A stretch of DNA of 64,000 nucleotides from Thiorhodospira sibirica ATCC 700588 (GCF_000227725.2 NZ_MU255056.1:1186424-1250423), one strand, 5' to 3'; counted from the first letter of the stretch, positions 1-8,021 are shown. Program-made: numbers and translations. The notes: generated from the letters alone by a model not told the origin.

Positions 1-60
1 AAAAAAAACAGGGATCACCCTGCCATGAGCCGCCAGGGCTGGATTGAGGCGGAGGGTCCG

Positions 61-78
61 CGCTAACGTTTGTTAGCG
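61..78. other. Perfect 7-bp palindrome upstream of the first gene
   Basis: CGCTAAC and GTTAGCG are separated by a 4-base loop about 80 bases before the glycosyltransferase start. There is no T run after it, so an intrinsic terminator is unlikely. An operator or the end of a small repeat would fit. No role is proven. Confidence 0.3.
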
Positions 79-157
79 AAACTCGATCAGGGGGCTTAAA
101 ACTGCCACGCATTTGCGATATGCTGCATCCAGTGAAGCGACCCCAGATGGAAACGCC

Positions 158-1345
158 ATGTCCAAACCCGCGCTGTTGCTTGTTACCCGTAATCTGCCAC
201 CCCATGTTGGTGGCATGGAGCGGCTTATCTGGCACTGCATTGATGAACTGGCGCAGGATTTTAATGTACATGTGATCGGGCCTACCGGGTGTCGTGCGCA
301 TTTGCCGGCGGATATGGGGGTTACAGAAATCCCAATTCAACCGCTCCCCTGGTTTTTGCTGCGGGTAAAATTGGCCACCCTGTGGCAAGGTTTGCGGGTG
401 CGACCAGCGGTTTGTTTTGCGGGTAGTGGCCTGACAGCGCCGTTTACCTGGCTCGCTGCGAAGCTGAACCGGGCGCAGAGTGTGGTGTATTTACACGGTC
501 TGGACATCGAAGCCAATAATCACCCAGTTTATCGCATCGTCTGGCATTGGTTTTTGCGCCGCGTGGATACTGCGCTGGTTAACAGCCATTTCACCCGCAA
601 ACTGGCGCTTGATATTGGCGTACCCGCATCGCGTCTGCACGTCATACATCCCGGAGTTCACCTGCCGGATCACGAATGCGCTCAGGAAAGGCGTCAGGCA
701 TTCAGAGCACATCACGGCCTGACGGATACCACGCCCATCATGCTGTATGTAGGCCGTATCACGCAACGCAAGGGGCTTTCTGTTTTTGTGCAACATAGCC
801 TGCCGCAAGTCATGCAACACTGCCCTGATGCAAAACTGGTAGTAGTGGGGGATGAATCCAGAAGCGCCTTACTGAAAAATACCGGACAAATGGCACAAAT
901 CCAGCAATCGCTCAAAGACAACGAGATAAGCTCGGCGGTTTTGTTTCTTGGCGAGAAAGCAAAAGATGACCCAGAATTAACCTCCGCTTACTTTGCCGCT
1001 GATGTCTTGATATTTCCCGTGCAGTCTCAAGCACATGATAACGAAGGTTTCGGGATGGTCGCCATTGAAGCCGCCGCCCACGGTTTACCCACCGTTGCCT
1101 TTGCCGCAGGCGGGGTGGTCGATGCCATCTGTGATGATCAATCCGGTACTCTGGTCGCCGCGAATGATCATCTCGCCATGCAACAGGCTGTGCTGCGCTA
1201 TCTGCTGCATGAGCATCCACATGTGACGCCAGCAAGCTGTCGTGCCTTTGCCGAGGCTTTTAGTTGGCAGCACTTCGGCCAACAGCTACGCCAAGTGTGT
1301 CGTCATTCGCTATCGCACTCACTTAATGGCGAGACAATACAATGA
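158..1345 (+). CDS. GT4-family glycosyltransferase
   Basis: Likely transfers a sugar from a nucleotide-sugar donor onto a growing surface polysaccharide or LPS glycan at the cytoplasmic face of the membrane. The N-terminal part has the GGMERLIWH pattern of GT-B enzymes. The C-terminal half carries the Rossmann start LYVGRITQRKG and the donor-binding E-x7-E signature in NEGFGMVAIEAA. About 395 residues is normal for GT4. The ATG at 158 (MSKPALLL) is preferred over an in-frame start at 113 because family alignment begins there. The stop overlaps the next start in ATGA, so the two genes are probably translationally coupled. Family is clear; acceptor and sugar are unknown. Confidence 0.85.
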   Translation: MSKPALLLVTRNLPPHVGGMERLIWHCIDELAQDFNVHVIGPTGCRAHLPADMGVTEIPIQPLPWFLLRVKLATLWQGLRVRPAVCFAGSGLTAPFTWLAAKLNRAQSVVYLHGLDIEANNHPVYRIVWHWFLRRVDTALVNSHFTRKLALDIGVPASRLHVIHPGVHLPDHECAQERRQAFRAHHGLTDTTPIMLYVGRITQRKGLSVFVQHSLPQVMQHCPDAKLVVVGDESRSALLKNTGQMAQIQQSLKDNEISSAVLFLGEKAKDDPELTSAYFAADVLIFPVQSQAHDNEGFGMVAIEAAAHGLPTVAFAAGGVVDAICDDQSGTLVAANDHLAMQQAVLRYLLHEHPHVTPASCRAFAEAFSWQHFGQQLRQVCRHSLSHSLNGETIQ

Positions 1346-2052
1346 GTCAGGATGAGCATCAGAAAATCGCAGAATTCTACAATAATATCTATTATCGTGA
1401 GTTGGGTAATGCCCATATGTGCCCCTCACGCCATGCCGTGCAACTGGCACAGCGCTTAGGCATTAGCCCAGGACTGAAATTGCTGGATGTCGCTTGTGGT
1501 TCGGGTAATTGGCTAGCAGCTGCCGCGCAGCGTGGCGCAGATGTCAGCGGAATTGATATATCAGAGCGAGCTATTGCAGTATGTCGCCGTCGGCTACCTG
1601 ACGGTCATTTTTATACAGGTGTTGCCGAACAATTACCTTTTGATAATCACACTTTTGATCTCGTCAGTTGTTTGGGTTCACTAGAACATTTCCTCGACCA
1701 ACCCAAAGCTCTAAAAGAAATGCGTCGCGTTGCAAAACCAGATGCCAGACTTTTAATCTTGGTGCCTAATTCAGACTTTCTGACTTATCGGCTTGGGCTG
1801 TACCGAGGCACTCAACAGCAAGCTGTCCGTGAAACAATCAGGTCACTTAATGAATGGCAGGCTTTGCTTGCTGATGCAGGACTGGAAGTCATGCAACGCT
1901 GGAAGGATTTGCACATACTAAGCCGAAATTGGATTATCCGACCACCTTATTATTTCATACCGTTACGACTAATACAGGCGTTGTCCCTCACTGTTTGGCC
2001 ACTATCCTGGCAGTATCAGGTATACCATTTATGCCAATTACGTTCGTCATGA
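1342..2052 (+). CDS. Class I SAM-dependent methyltransferase
   Basis: A 236-residue methyltransferase with motif I LLDVACGSGNW near residue 48, the acidic motif II residue in SGIDISERAI, and the post-I segment FDLVSCLGSLEHF typical of the Methyltransf_11 group. The C-terminus is rich in aromatic and proline residues (IIRPPYYFIPLRL) and may contact membrane or a lipid-linked glycan. It overlaps the upstream glycosyltransferase by 4 bases, so it probably methylates a sugar or glycan in the same pathway. The substrate is inferred from context only. Confidence 0.8.
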   Translation: MSQDEHQKIAEFYNNIYYRELGNAHMCPSRHAVQLAQRLGISPGLKLLDVACGSGNWLAAAAQRGADVSGIDISERAIAVCRRRLPDGHFYTGVAEQLPFDNHTFDLVSCLGSLEHFLDQPKALKEMRRVAKPDARLLILVPNSDFLTYRLGLYRGTQQQAVRETIRSLNEWQALLADAGLEVMQRWKDLHILSRNWIIRPPYYFIPLRLIQALSLTVWPLSWQYQVYHLCQLRSS

Positions 2053-2240
2053 ATCATATTACTCGTCTCCCTGTGGTTGGTTTTGCTCCTTACCGCCTGA
2101 ACGACTCCGTCAAGCTTGATCTATGCGCTTGATATATTTAAGAAGACCAAAGCTTGACTACGGCTTGAGTGATTTCGGTACCCGGATAGCGGGAAGGCCT
2201 AACTGGCAGGTTTTAATTGTTTGCGAAAATCATTCTAAAA

Positions 2241-2525
2241 ATGCATCCATTGATTCAAGCATATCGTAATGACCTCAAGGCCCTGGCTTTGCGTCATGGG
2301 CTGGCGAATATTTCTGTATTCGGTTCCATGGCGCGGGGTGATGCCGATGCAGACAGCGATGTGGATCTGCTTGTCGATGCGCCTGCGGGTATATCAGCAT
2401 TCGTTTTGGGCGAGATGCTTATGGATGCCCAAGATCTGCTCGGACGGCGGGTGGATATTGTCACACGAGCCGCATTACATCCTATGATGCGGGAACGAGT
2501 GCTTGAAGAAGCGCAACCATTGTGA
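2241..2525 (+). CDS. MNT-type minimal nucleotidyltransferase (MntA/antitoxin-like)
   Basis: A small nucleotidyltransferase of the MNT group with the catalytic pattern GSMARG followed by SDVDLLVD (G-S-x-x-x-G then D-x-D). The family usually pairs with a HEPN-domain partner, in which the MNT enzyme AMPylates and neutralises the HEPN RNase. The start at 2241 (MHPLIQAYRN) is preferred over 2217. No intact HEPN gene follows: the next 248 bases have only a short open stretch (2503-2715) that does not resemble one. The gene is therefore probably an orphan left by decay of a HEPN/MNT pair. Confidence 0.75.
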   Translation: MHPLIQAYRNDLKALALRHGLANISVFGSMARGDADADSDVDLLVDAPAGISAFVLGEMLMDAQDLLGRRVDIVTRAALHPMMRERVLEEAQPL

Positions 2526-2773
2526 TAACAAAGGGCAGGGCTTGAAGCGACCGATAGCAGCCTTGTTCGGCGTATCTCATGAAAATTTAGCTGCCTTGCC
2601 TATGGCAATCGGTGGCCAATCAATGAATTCGTGGCTTAGATTCGCGACCATGACGCTACTCTTAAGCACCACCACGGCTTTTTGCAGTTGCATGGCTTTA
2701 TCTTGGTGGTGCTAGGGTTGAACCAGATAGTCTTGTTCCATTATCAGTTTAATTAAGATGAGGCAAATGAACG

Positions 2774-3025
2774 ATGCGTGCTATTGAATTTGAAACCGTT
2801 GCACACGACCACAAAGTTAGCCTGCCAGATCAGATACCTGATGGGGTTAAGCTAAGGGTTTTGATTTTGATGGAAGAACAGCCTGAATGTGTTATAGATT
2901 CTGAACTGCCAGGGTTCGATGGTGTGCTTAACAAGCCTTCACCAAAGCTTGCAGGTTCGGTTGTCATGCGTGATGACCTGCTTGCACCTGCCATGCCCGA
3001 GGAAGCCTGGAGTGCTTTGCGTTGA
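2774..3025 (+). CDS. Antitoxin of a PIN-domain toxin pair
   Basis: An 83-residue protein, MRAIEFETVAHDH at the start and LPDQIPDGVKLRVLIL in the middle, resembling the small beta-rich antitoxins found directly before PIN toxins. Its TGA overlaps the TTG start of the PIN gene by 3 bases, the usual translational coupling of type II toxin-antitoxin pairs. It probably binds the toxin and autoregulates the operon, but no recognisable DNA-binding motif can be assigned by eye. The call rests mostly on size and context. Confidence 0.65.
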   Translation: MRAIEFETVAHDHKVSLPDQIPDGVKLRVLILMEEQPECVIDSELPGFDGVLNKPSPKLAGSVVMRDDLLAPAMPEEAWSALR

Positions 3026-3417
3026 TCTTGCTTGATACGCATATCTGGGTACGTTGGGTTGATCCAAGCGCCAATCCATTGCCAGTAAACATCGTGGCTA
3101 AAATCGAGCGTGCAGAGCAATTGGCTGTCAGCGCCATCACGTGTTGGGAAGTAGCTTGGCTCGTGCGGCGTGGTCGCTTGGAGCTGAATTTAAGTCTTTC
3201 AGATTGGCTGGATCAGGCACTGGATGGATCAGGTGTTATCTGCCTGCCAATCAATCGATCCATTGCTGTTCGAGCTGCTGCGCTTCCAGAGTATCATCGT
3301 GATCCTGCCGATCGCTTGATCATTGCAACAGCCATGGAACGGAATGCGGTATTGATTAGCCTGGATGGGGCATTTGCAGATTATTTTGAGTTGCCAGATA
3401 TGTTGATTAATGAATGA
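3022..3417 (+). CDS. PIN-domain toxin (VapC-like RNase)
   Basis: A 131-residue PIN-domain protein, probably a Mg-dependent RNase that cuts tRNA or other structured RNA when its antitoxin is lost. Visible core acidic positions are the N-terminal D of LLDTHIWVRW, E of CWEVAWLVRRG, and the paired residues of HRDPADRLIIATA, with a later D in ISLDGAF. All four acidic positions of the PIN fold appear to be kept, so the toxin looks active. The start is TTG, overlapping the antitoxin stop. It sits as cargo between glycosyltransferase genes. Confidence 0.85.
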   Translation: MILLDTHIWVRWVDPSANPLPVNIVAKIERAEQLAVSAITCWEVAWLVRRGRLELNLSLSDWLDQALDGSGVICLPINRSIAVRAAALPEYHRDPADRLIIATAMERNAVLISLDGAFADYFELPDMLINE

Positions 3418-3745
3418 AAACTAACCATGTATTTGAAATATAAATAATTTCAAAATCAAAGCAAAAAGTGTAAAAATTTAAAAAATAATATAAATCAAAG
3501 TCTTAAAAATTTTACATCACAGATTTGCATCAAATTGTTTCTAGAAAATCTTTGTAATCCATTGTTTATAAGCTCAAATAAAACTTAGCATAGCCTGAGT
3601 AGTTACTAAAAATGGTTGGATTCAGTTAAGTGCAAGGCTTTGGATTTGGGGTGTATCCATTCCTGAATTTTATGCAACCCTTGATGGAAAAAATTGACCC
3701 GTGGCACTGTCATCAGATGGTTTTTATAGCCAGGAAATAAAAAAA
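3418..3745. promoter_or_regulatory. AT-rich intergenic region before the second glycosyltransferase
   Basis: About 330 bases, much richer in A and T than the surroundings, with many A and T runs. No ORF, RNA gene or repeat is recognised. It probably carries the promoter of the gene starting at 3746, whose ribosome-binding site is AGGAAA just upstream of the ATG. The composition shift also fits a transfer junction. Confidence 0.4.
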
Positions 3746-4753
3746 ATGAAAATTTGGTTACCCTATATTAAGGCCGGAACCGGTGCAGATGTGTCCACGC
3801 AATATCTTGCCGCTGGCTTGCGTGCTCGGGGGCACTGTGTTCATGAACAGGGATTTTCTCGCCACTACGAATTTGCTCCCTGGCTACTGAAAAATGTAAT
3901 ACCACCTCAAGGGTGTGAAGCGATAATCACCAATACCTGGAATGGTTTTGCTTTTGCTCGCCCTGGCATTCCCATGATGACCGTGGATCGTTTGTTCGTC
4001 CTTGATCCCACGCTGGAGCCATACAAGAGTCCTGCCCAACGACTGTACCATCGCCTGTTTGTCCAAAACTTTCTCAAACATAGTGCCCGGACAGCAGATC
4101 GGGTGGTTGCCGTCAGTGCATACACCGCTGATACTTTTGCCCAAAAGCTGGGATTACCCCGGCCAAAGGTCATCCTGAACGCGGTGGATACGGACTTTTT
4201 CAGCCCACCGTCACAGCCCCGCCGCATTGACCCGAACCAACCCCGCCGACTGCTGTATGTCGGCACTCTCTCTCGGCGCAAGGGGGCTGATCTGCTGGCA
4301 CCGATCATGCGCCGACTGGGGGATACCTATCAGCTTTATTACACAGGCAGCGCTGATGCACCCATATTAGGGAAAAATCGCCCCCCCAACATGCATACCT
4401 TGGGACGACTTAATCAAGATCAGATGCGTGAACAGTACCGACAGGCTTATCTTCTGGTGTTTCCCAGTCGCGGGGAGGGGCTGGCGCGAGCGATCATGGA
4501 GGCACTGGCCTGTGGTACGCCTGTGGTGGCGGCAAACATTTCCTCCATGCCCGAGGCAGTGGACAGTCAGGTCGGACGCCTATGTCCGCCGGATGATGTG
4601 GCGGCATTTGTAGAGGCTGTCACCGCTGTTACGGAACAGGATAATATCTGGCAACAATACTCCAGTGCAGCAAGGCAAAGGGCTGAGGAACGATTCTGTC
4701 TCAAGCGTCTGCTGGATGAGTTTGAGGCGTTGCTTGCCGAGATGGTGCAATAA
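3746..4753 (+). CDS. GT4-family glycosyltransferase
   Basis: A GT-B fold glycosyltransferase of about 335 residues, probably in polysaccharide assembly. It has the central LLYVGTLSRRKGADLL strand-loop and the donor-site signature GEGLARAIMEALACGTPVVA near residue 250 (E-x7-E). The N-terminal segment PYIKAGTGADVSTQYLA is the usual acceptor-side glycine-rich loop. The start at 3746 (MKIWLPY) is chosen because it has AGGAAA 8 bases upstream; an earlier in-frame start at 3701 has none. The last 33 bases before the stop codon are repeated at 6866-6898. It overlaps the next gene by one base. Confidence 0.85.
   Translation: MKIWLPYIKAGTGADVSTQYLAAGLRARGHCVHEQGFSRHYEFAPWLLKNVIPPQGCEAIITNTWNGFAFARPGIPMMTVDRLFVLDPTLEPYKSPAQRLYHRLFVQNFLKHSARTADRVVAVSAYTADTFAQKLGLPRPKVILNAVDTDFFSPPSQPRRIDPNQPRRLLYVGTLSRRKGADLLAPIMRRLGDTYQLYYTGSADAPILGKNRPPNMHTLGRLNQDQMREQYRQAYLLVFPSRGEGLARAIMEALACGTPVVAANISSMPEAVDSQVGRLCPPDDVAAFVEAVTAVTEQDNIWQQYSSAARQRAEERFCLKRLLDEFEALLAEMVQ
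4715..4747. repeat. 33-bp direct repeat, copy 1
   Basis: The final coding bases of the glycosyltransferase ending at 4753 are identical over 33 bases to 6866-6898. Here they encode a natural-looking C-terminus (DEFEALLAEMV), so this copy is probably the original. The two copies bracket about 2.1 kb of toxin-antitoxin genes and gene fragments. Confidence 0.85.
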
Positions 4754-5043
4754 TGCACTATCCTGTTGCTATTGAGTGGAGCGACGAAAATACGGCCACC
4801 GGTATGGTTTTTCCCGATATTCCCGGTGCCATCAGTGCGGGGGATACTCCCGAAGAAGCCTATAACAATGCCATCGAGGCTGCACACATCGTGCTTGAAG
4901 ATTTAGTAGATCGTGGTGAATGTGTGCCTAGACCGGGCACGATTGACGAACATTGCCGCAACCCGGATTTTGAAGGCTGGGATTGGGAGTTGATTGATAT
5001 CGATCTCGCGCCTTATCTTGGCAAGGTAAGAACAGTGGGTTAG
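4753..5043 (+). CDS. HicB-family antitoxin, C-terminally truncated
   Basis: A 96-residue HicB-like protein with the degraded RNase-H-like fold PVAIEWSDENTATG, FPDIPGAISAGDTPEEA and a DLAPYLGKV segment. Full HicB proteins of this subtype normally continue about 35-40 residues past YLGK into a ribbon-helix-helix or HTH DNA-binding tail. Here the frame stops eight bases after that point, and a duplicated piece of the neighbouring antitoxin gene begins within a few bases. No hicA is present upstream. It is most likely a truncated orphan that may still bind a HicA-type toxin but not DNA. Confidence 0.7.
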   Translation: MHYPVAIEWSDENTATGMVFPDIPGAISAGDTPEEAYNNAIEAAHIVLEDLVDRGECVPRPGTIDEHCRNPDFEGWDWELIDIDLAPYLGKVRTVG

Positions 5044-5047
5044 CAGG

Positions 5048-5103
5048 AGATGACGGCTCATATCGCGCACGCTATCGAGCAAGTCGGCACAGTTTTTTTC
5101 ATC
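5048..5103 (-). pseudogene. Duplicated 56-bp fragment of the HTH antitoxin gene
   Basis: This stretch matches 5375-5430, the 5' coding end of the HTH antitoxin gene, at about 52 of 56 positions and in the same orientation. No further homology is seen beyond it. It appears to be the remnant of a second antitoxin copy joined to the truncated end of the HicB gene. Confidence 0.7.
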
Positions 5104-5142
5104 GTGCAGAAAGCCGGTGTCGTGGATGTGAAAACGGCGTAA

Positions 5143-5436
5143 TCAGGTGTGAATCGAGTTCAGTGCATCGGGATTGGCTTCAACAATCTTGAGCAGCGCG
5201 CGCGCAGGCCCAGCCGGACGAACACGCTTTTGTTCCCAGTTTTGTAGTGTCTTGGGCTTGACACCGATCAGATAGGCAAACTGGCTTTGCGAAAGCCCCG
5301 TGCGCTCGCGGATCGCTTTCACATCCGGCTCGGGAAACTCGCGCACAATAGTGCCTGCAACCTTCTCTCCACGCAGATGACGGCCCATATCGCGCACGCT
5401 ATCGAGCAGTTCGGCAAAGTTTTTTTCATCCATCAC
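5143..5436 (-). CDS. HTH antitoxin, NadS/HigA-like
   Basis: A 97-residue XRE-type helix-turn-helix protein. Residues about 40-75 hold the HTH (RERTGLSQSQFAYLIGVK then KTLQNWEQKRVRP). The N-terminal LLDSVRDMGRHLRGE segment is typical of NadS/HigA antitoxins paired with a downstream-acting RelE-type toxin. The toxin gene lies upstream and overlaps this start by 11 bases, the reverse gene order that is usual for higBA. It probably represses its own operon. Both parts of the pair appear intact. Confidence 0.85.
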   Translation of the reverse strand: MMDEKNFAELLDSVRDMGRHLRGEKVAGTIVREFPEPDVKAIRERTGLSQSQFAYLIGVKPKTLQNWEQKRVRPAGPARALLKIVEANPDALNSIHT

Positions 5437-5749
5437 GCACCTCCGAATTCATCAAGGCCGCCAAGCGTTGCAACTGATCTTTCGTTAAATCAGCGGTCGT
5501 GTTCTTCGCGTAGGCGTAGATTAAATAGCACTGGGATTGGCTCAACCAGTGGTAATAGATCACACGCGCACCGCCGCGCTTACCTCGTCCGGGCAGTGGC
5601 GCACGCAATTTACGCAAACCACGACCGCCCGGAATCAGATCGCCTGCAGCGGGGTTTTCTAGCAAGATACGCTGTATCCCCGCTAAATCATCATCCGTGA
5701 ACAACTCGGCCGCACAGTGGATGAAGATCGGGAGTTCGACGAAAACCAT
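5426..5749 (-). CDS. RelE/HigB-like toxin
   Basis: A 107-residue RelE/ParE-superfamily toxin, probably a ribosome-dependent mRNA interferase. It has the fold signature ELFTDDDLAGIQRILLENP, GGRGLRKLRAPLPGRGKRGGARVIYYH and the C-terminal YAYAKNTTADLTKDQ. The basic GRGKRGGARVIYY strand is the usual RNA-contact region. The stop overlaps the start of the HTH antitoxin, supporting a bicistronic higBA-type unit read leftward. No frameshift or truncation is seen. Confidence 0.85.
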   Translation of the reverse strand: MVFVELPIFIHCAAELFTDDDLAGIQRILLENPAAGDLIPGGRGLRKLRAPLPGRGKRGGARVIYYHWLSQSQCYLIYAYAKNTTADLTKDQLQRLAALMNSEVRDG

Positions 5750-5814
5750 GGTCGTACACTATACGCTAAAAATGCAATGGCGGTCGCACTCGTCGAATAG
5801 GTCGATTAAGGCTC

Positions 5815-6102
5815 TCATACCGCTTCACTGATCCGTTGCGCCTGTTCTTGAATCGCCGAGGGGGTCGGTAATTCTACCAGCACATCAATTTTTTGGTCAC
5901 CCAGCTCGCGCCGCAGTTCGGCACAAAAACGCATCCGCCGGGGAACCGATTCCTCGGCAGACCAAGGGCCGGGAATAAATAAATCAATATCTCCGCCGCG
6001 TTGCGTATCGTTCAGCCGCGATCCAAACACACGCGGGATCACGCCAAAATGACGCAATCCCGCTTCACGGATAATATGGCGTTGTTGGTCGGTTAAGCGC
6101 AT
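5815..6102 (-). CDS. MNT-like nucleotidyltransferase-domain protein
   Basis: A small nucleotidyltransferase-fold protein with the pattern RVFGSRLNDTQRGGDIDLFIPG, matching G-S then D-x-D, and a later acidic residue in QKIDVLVE. Such proteins occur beside DUF86/HEPN-like partners. The ATG at 6102 (MRLTDQQRH) is preferred; a GTG at 6138 would add 12 residues of unlike sequence. It lies directly downstream of a glycosyltransferase fragment and a broken PIN gene on the same strand. No HEPN partner is visible, so its function as an antitoxin is uncertain. Confidence 0.65.
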   Translation of the reverse strand: MRLTDQQRHIIREAGLRHFGVIPRVFGSRLNDTQRGGDIDLFIPGPWSAEESVPRRMRFCAELRRELGDQKIDVLVELPTPSAIQEQAQRISEAV

Positions 6103-6147
6103 CGAATAGGGTAGTGTCTGTGACGATTCGTTATGCACAATCGATTT

Positions 6148-6316
6148 TTACCGCAGCCGGTCATACACCGCCCGATACTGTGCCGCAACCACCGGATTCG
6201 CAAATCGCTCTACCGCCCGCGCTCGTGCATGAGTGTGCAGATCGACGCTCTCGCTATGCCCCAGCACCCAAGCGATGCCCTTGTGCCAGACCTTCGGTGT
6301 CAAACGGCTGAGCCAG
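6148..6316 (-). pseudogene. Glycosyltransferase C-terminal fragment
   Basis: The minus strand reads AQPFDTEGLAQG in one frame and, after a one-step frame change, GIAWVLGHSES then ARARAVERFANPVVAAQYRAVY in the next. This is the standard C-terminal end of a GT4 glycosyltransferase. Only about 55 codons remain, with at least one frameshift, and no start or catalytic region. The fragment follows directly on the stop of the broken PIN gene, so it was joined there by recombination. It cannot be functional. Confidence 0.7.
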
Positions 6317-6531
6317 TTAAAAACGAGCCACTTTGAAACCCATGCTGGTTGCGGCATTGGTCATGACCACATCGGCAGTGGCCAGCTCTACAATGCCAAC
6401 ATCCATAGCAATGGTCAAATGCAGCGCATCAAGTGTGCGCAATGGATGCTCGGGATATCGCGTGATCACTCATTGAGATACCACTTTGCCAGCGCACTGG
6501 TATCCAGATAAGCGCGGCGCTCAGCGCTCAT
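6317..6531 (-). pseudogene. PIN-domain toxin gene (VapC-like) with internal deletion
   Basis: The gene begins by overlapping the Phd-type antitoxin stop and encodes the PIN N-terminus YLDTSALAKWYLNE, then hits a TGA at 6466-6468. In another frame it resumes with RYPEHPLRTLDALHLTIA and ELATADVVMTNAA, the C-terminal half of the same toxin family, to a stop at 6317-6319. About 60 central codons and the frame are lost. The N-terminal D and the later D residues survive, but the gene cannot make a whole toxin. This explains why its antitoxin now stands alone. Confidence 0.8.
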
Positions 6532-6748
6532 CTCTTTCCGCACGGATCAGGTCGGCCGAGGGGGTCTGCAACCGCGCCATCCGCTGGCGCAGATCGGCAT
6601 GGTCGGGAAATGAACGATGCTCCGACATGGGCAAAATGCGGGCAATGGGCTGGCCACGACGACTGATCACCAACTCGCCCTCGGCGGCCACCAGTTCATC
6701 TAATCGCCCCATGTTGGCGCGCATCTCTCGAATAGTAAGTTCTTTCAT
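6521..6748 (-). CDS. Phd/YefM-family antitoxin
   Basis: A 75-residue antitoxin with the Phd/YefM N-terminal fold MKELTIREMRANMGRLDELVA, then GELVISRRGQPIARILPM, which is diagnostic of the family. The C-terminal part (about residues 45-75) is the flexible toxin-binding tail. It reads into the damaged PIN toxin gene with overlapping stop and start. The antitoxin itself is intact. It may persist as an anti-addiction factor or simply be decaying. Family members normally bind operator DNA at their own promoter, which would lie in 6749-6848. Confidence 0.8.
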   Translation of the reverse strand: MKELTIREMRANMGRLDELVAAEGELVISRRGQPIARILPMSEHRSFPDHADLRQRMARLQTPSADLIRAERDER

Positions 6749-6848
6749 GGCTGCTGCTTATTGTGCTGCAAATACGAAATTTGTAGCACACATGCCTGTG
6801 ACCGTCAAACAACACTGGCAGGGATTCACGGAGATTTAACCATTATAC

Positions 6849-8021
6849 TTAAAAGGTAAAGGGCTGATGAGTTTGAGGCGTTGCTTGCCGAGATGGTGGC
6901 AGGCTATCCATATCGTAGCCAGCCAGCTCCAGATACCGGCGAGTTGCTTTTTCCACGCTGAACTCTGCGGCTCTGGCTTGCAGGATATCCGGTTCAACCC
7001 AAAATTCACCGTTCAATGATTGCTCAATGGCCGCTGCCAGTGCTTCAGGATTGCCTACCGGCACCAGTTGCCCGTAGCGGCCATCTTCCAAAATTTCTGC
7101 AGGACCGTGTGGGCAGTTTGTGGAGACTACCTGGATACCGCAGGCCATAGCCTCAATCAACACATTGCCAAGCCCTTCAAAACGAGAGGGCAAGACCAAT
7201 ACTCCACTTCCCGCCATTAATGGCAATGGATTTTGCACCATGCCTACCAATCGTACCGACTGCGCAAGCCCCATTGCCTTGATCTGTGTCTCGATCATGG
7301 GGCGTTCAGGCCCATCACCTGCGATCAGTACATCCAGATGTCGTCGTTGTTTCAGGATTACACAGGCCGCCAACAAGTTGGGAATGTCTTTTTGGGAAAC
7401 AAGGCGACCCACAAACAGCACAGTTTGTTTGGATACGGTATGTGTGGCAGGCAGGCAGGTACGATCATGAAAACCGGAATCTATGACTGGATTATAGATG
7501 ACCTCAATGGATTCTCTGGGAATGCAAAGTGAATGGCTTAAATCATCTGCTACCCCATTAGATACTGCCACGACACTTCTTGCTCGTCTGAATGCCCACG
7601 GTAATGTATGTTTTAGTACAAAATATTTTGTTTTTTCTAACTCTTTAGCTTCAGAAATAACGACAGCAAATGTATTATGGTTACTGAGTAGAACGGGTGT
7701 GCTTGATCTAGCCAAAGCTCTTGCCACCATAACCATGAGGTTCACATCATCAAAAGCGCTGATGATGCAGGCGGGTGGTTGACTGCGAATCAGTTTTGCT
7801 AAGCGTAAGGGAAAGGCAAATTTATAGGGCTGCCCAAGGCAGGTCACAGGTACCTGTGGTGGGATATCTTGCAGTAACTCGCCTTTACATTCCAAAAGAA
7901 TTAAATGAACATTAATACCCCATTGTAAGCATTGATTGATTAGCTTGAGCCGATTGCGTTCAATGCCACCCATTTGTAGCTTGGCAAGGACAAACCAGAC
8001 TTGCTGTCGGTCTTTATCCAT
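6849..8021 (-). CDS. GT4-family glycosyltransferase
   Basis: A glycosyltransferase of about 390 residues. It starts with VWFVLAKLQMGGIERN (the glycine-rich acceptor loop), has VLFVGRLVSQKDIPNLL at the second Rossmann domain, and the donor-site segment PSRFEGLGNVLIEAMACGIQVVS with E-x7-E. The start at 8021 overlaps the upstream stop by 8 bases; a longer form from 8144 would run deep into that gene. The last 15 or so residues derive from the antisense of another glycosyltransferase gene end (repeat 6866-6898), so the native C-terminus was replaced. The catalytic core is whole. Confidence 0.85.
   Translation of the reverse strand: MDKDRQQVWFVLAKLQMGGIERNRLKLINQCLQWGINVHLILLECKGELLQDIPPQVPVTCLGQPYKFAFPLRLAKLIRSQPPACIISAFDDVNLMVMVARALARSSTPVLLSNHNTFAVVISEAKELEKTKYFVLKHTLPWAFRRARSVVAVSNGVADDLSHSLCIPRESIEVIYNPVIDSGFHDRTCLPATHTVSKQTVLFVGRLVSQKDIPNLLAACVILKQRRHLDVLIAGDGPERPMIETQIKAMGLAQSVRLVGMVQNPLPLMAGSGVLVLPSRFEGLGNVLIEAMACGIQVVSTNCPHGPAEILEDGRYGQLVPVGNPEALAAAIEQSLNGEFWVEPDILQARAAEFSVEKATRRYLELAGYDMDSLPPSRQATPQTHQPFTF
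6866..6898. repeat. 33-bp direct repeat, copy 2
   Basis: Identical to 4715-4747. Here the repeat lies antisense inside the 3' end of a minus-strand glycosyltransferase and forms its unusual tail (PPSRQATPQTHQP). It therefore looks like the derived copy, left by a duplication or recombination event at the edge of the toxin-antitoxin block. Confidence 0.85.

Noticed and set aside
1929-2132. A 67-codon frame overlapping the methyltransferase end
   Set aside because: It is out of frame with the methyltransferase and has no recognisable content.
2503-2715. A HEPN partner for the MNT protein
   Set aside because: The short frame does not show the HEPN R-x4-6-H motif or length.
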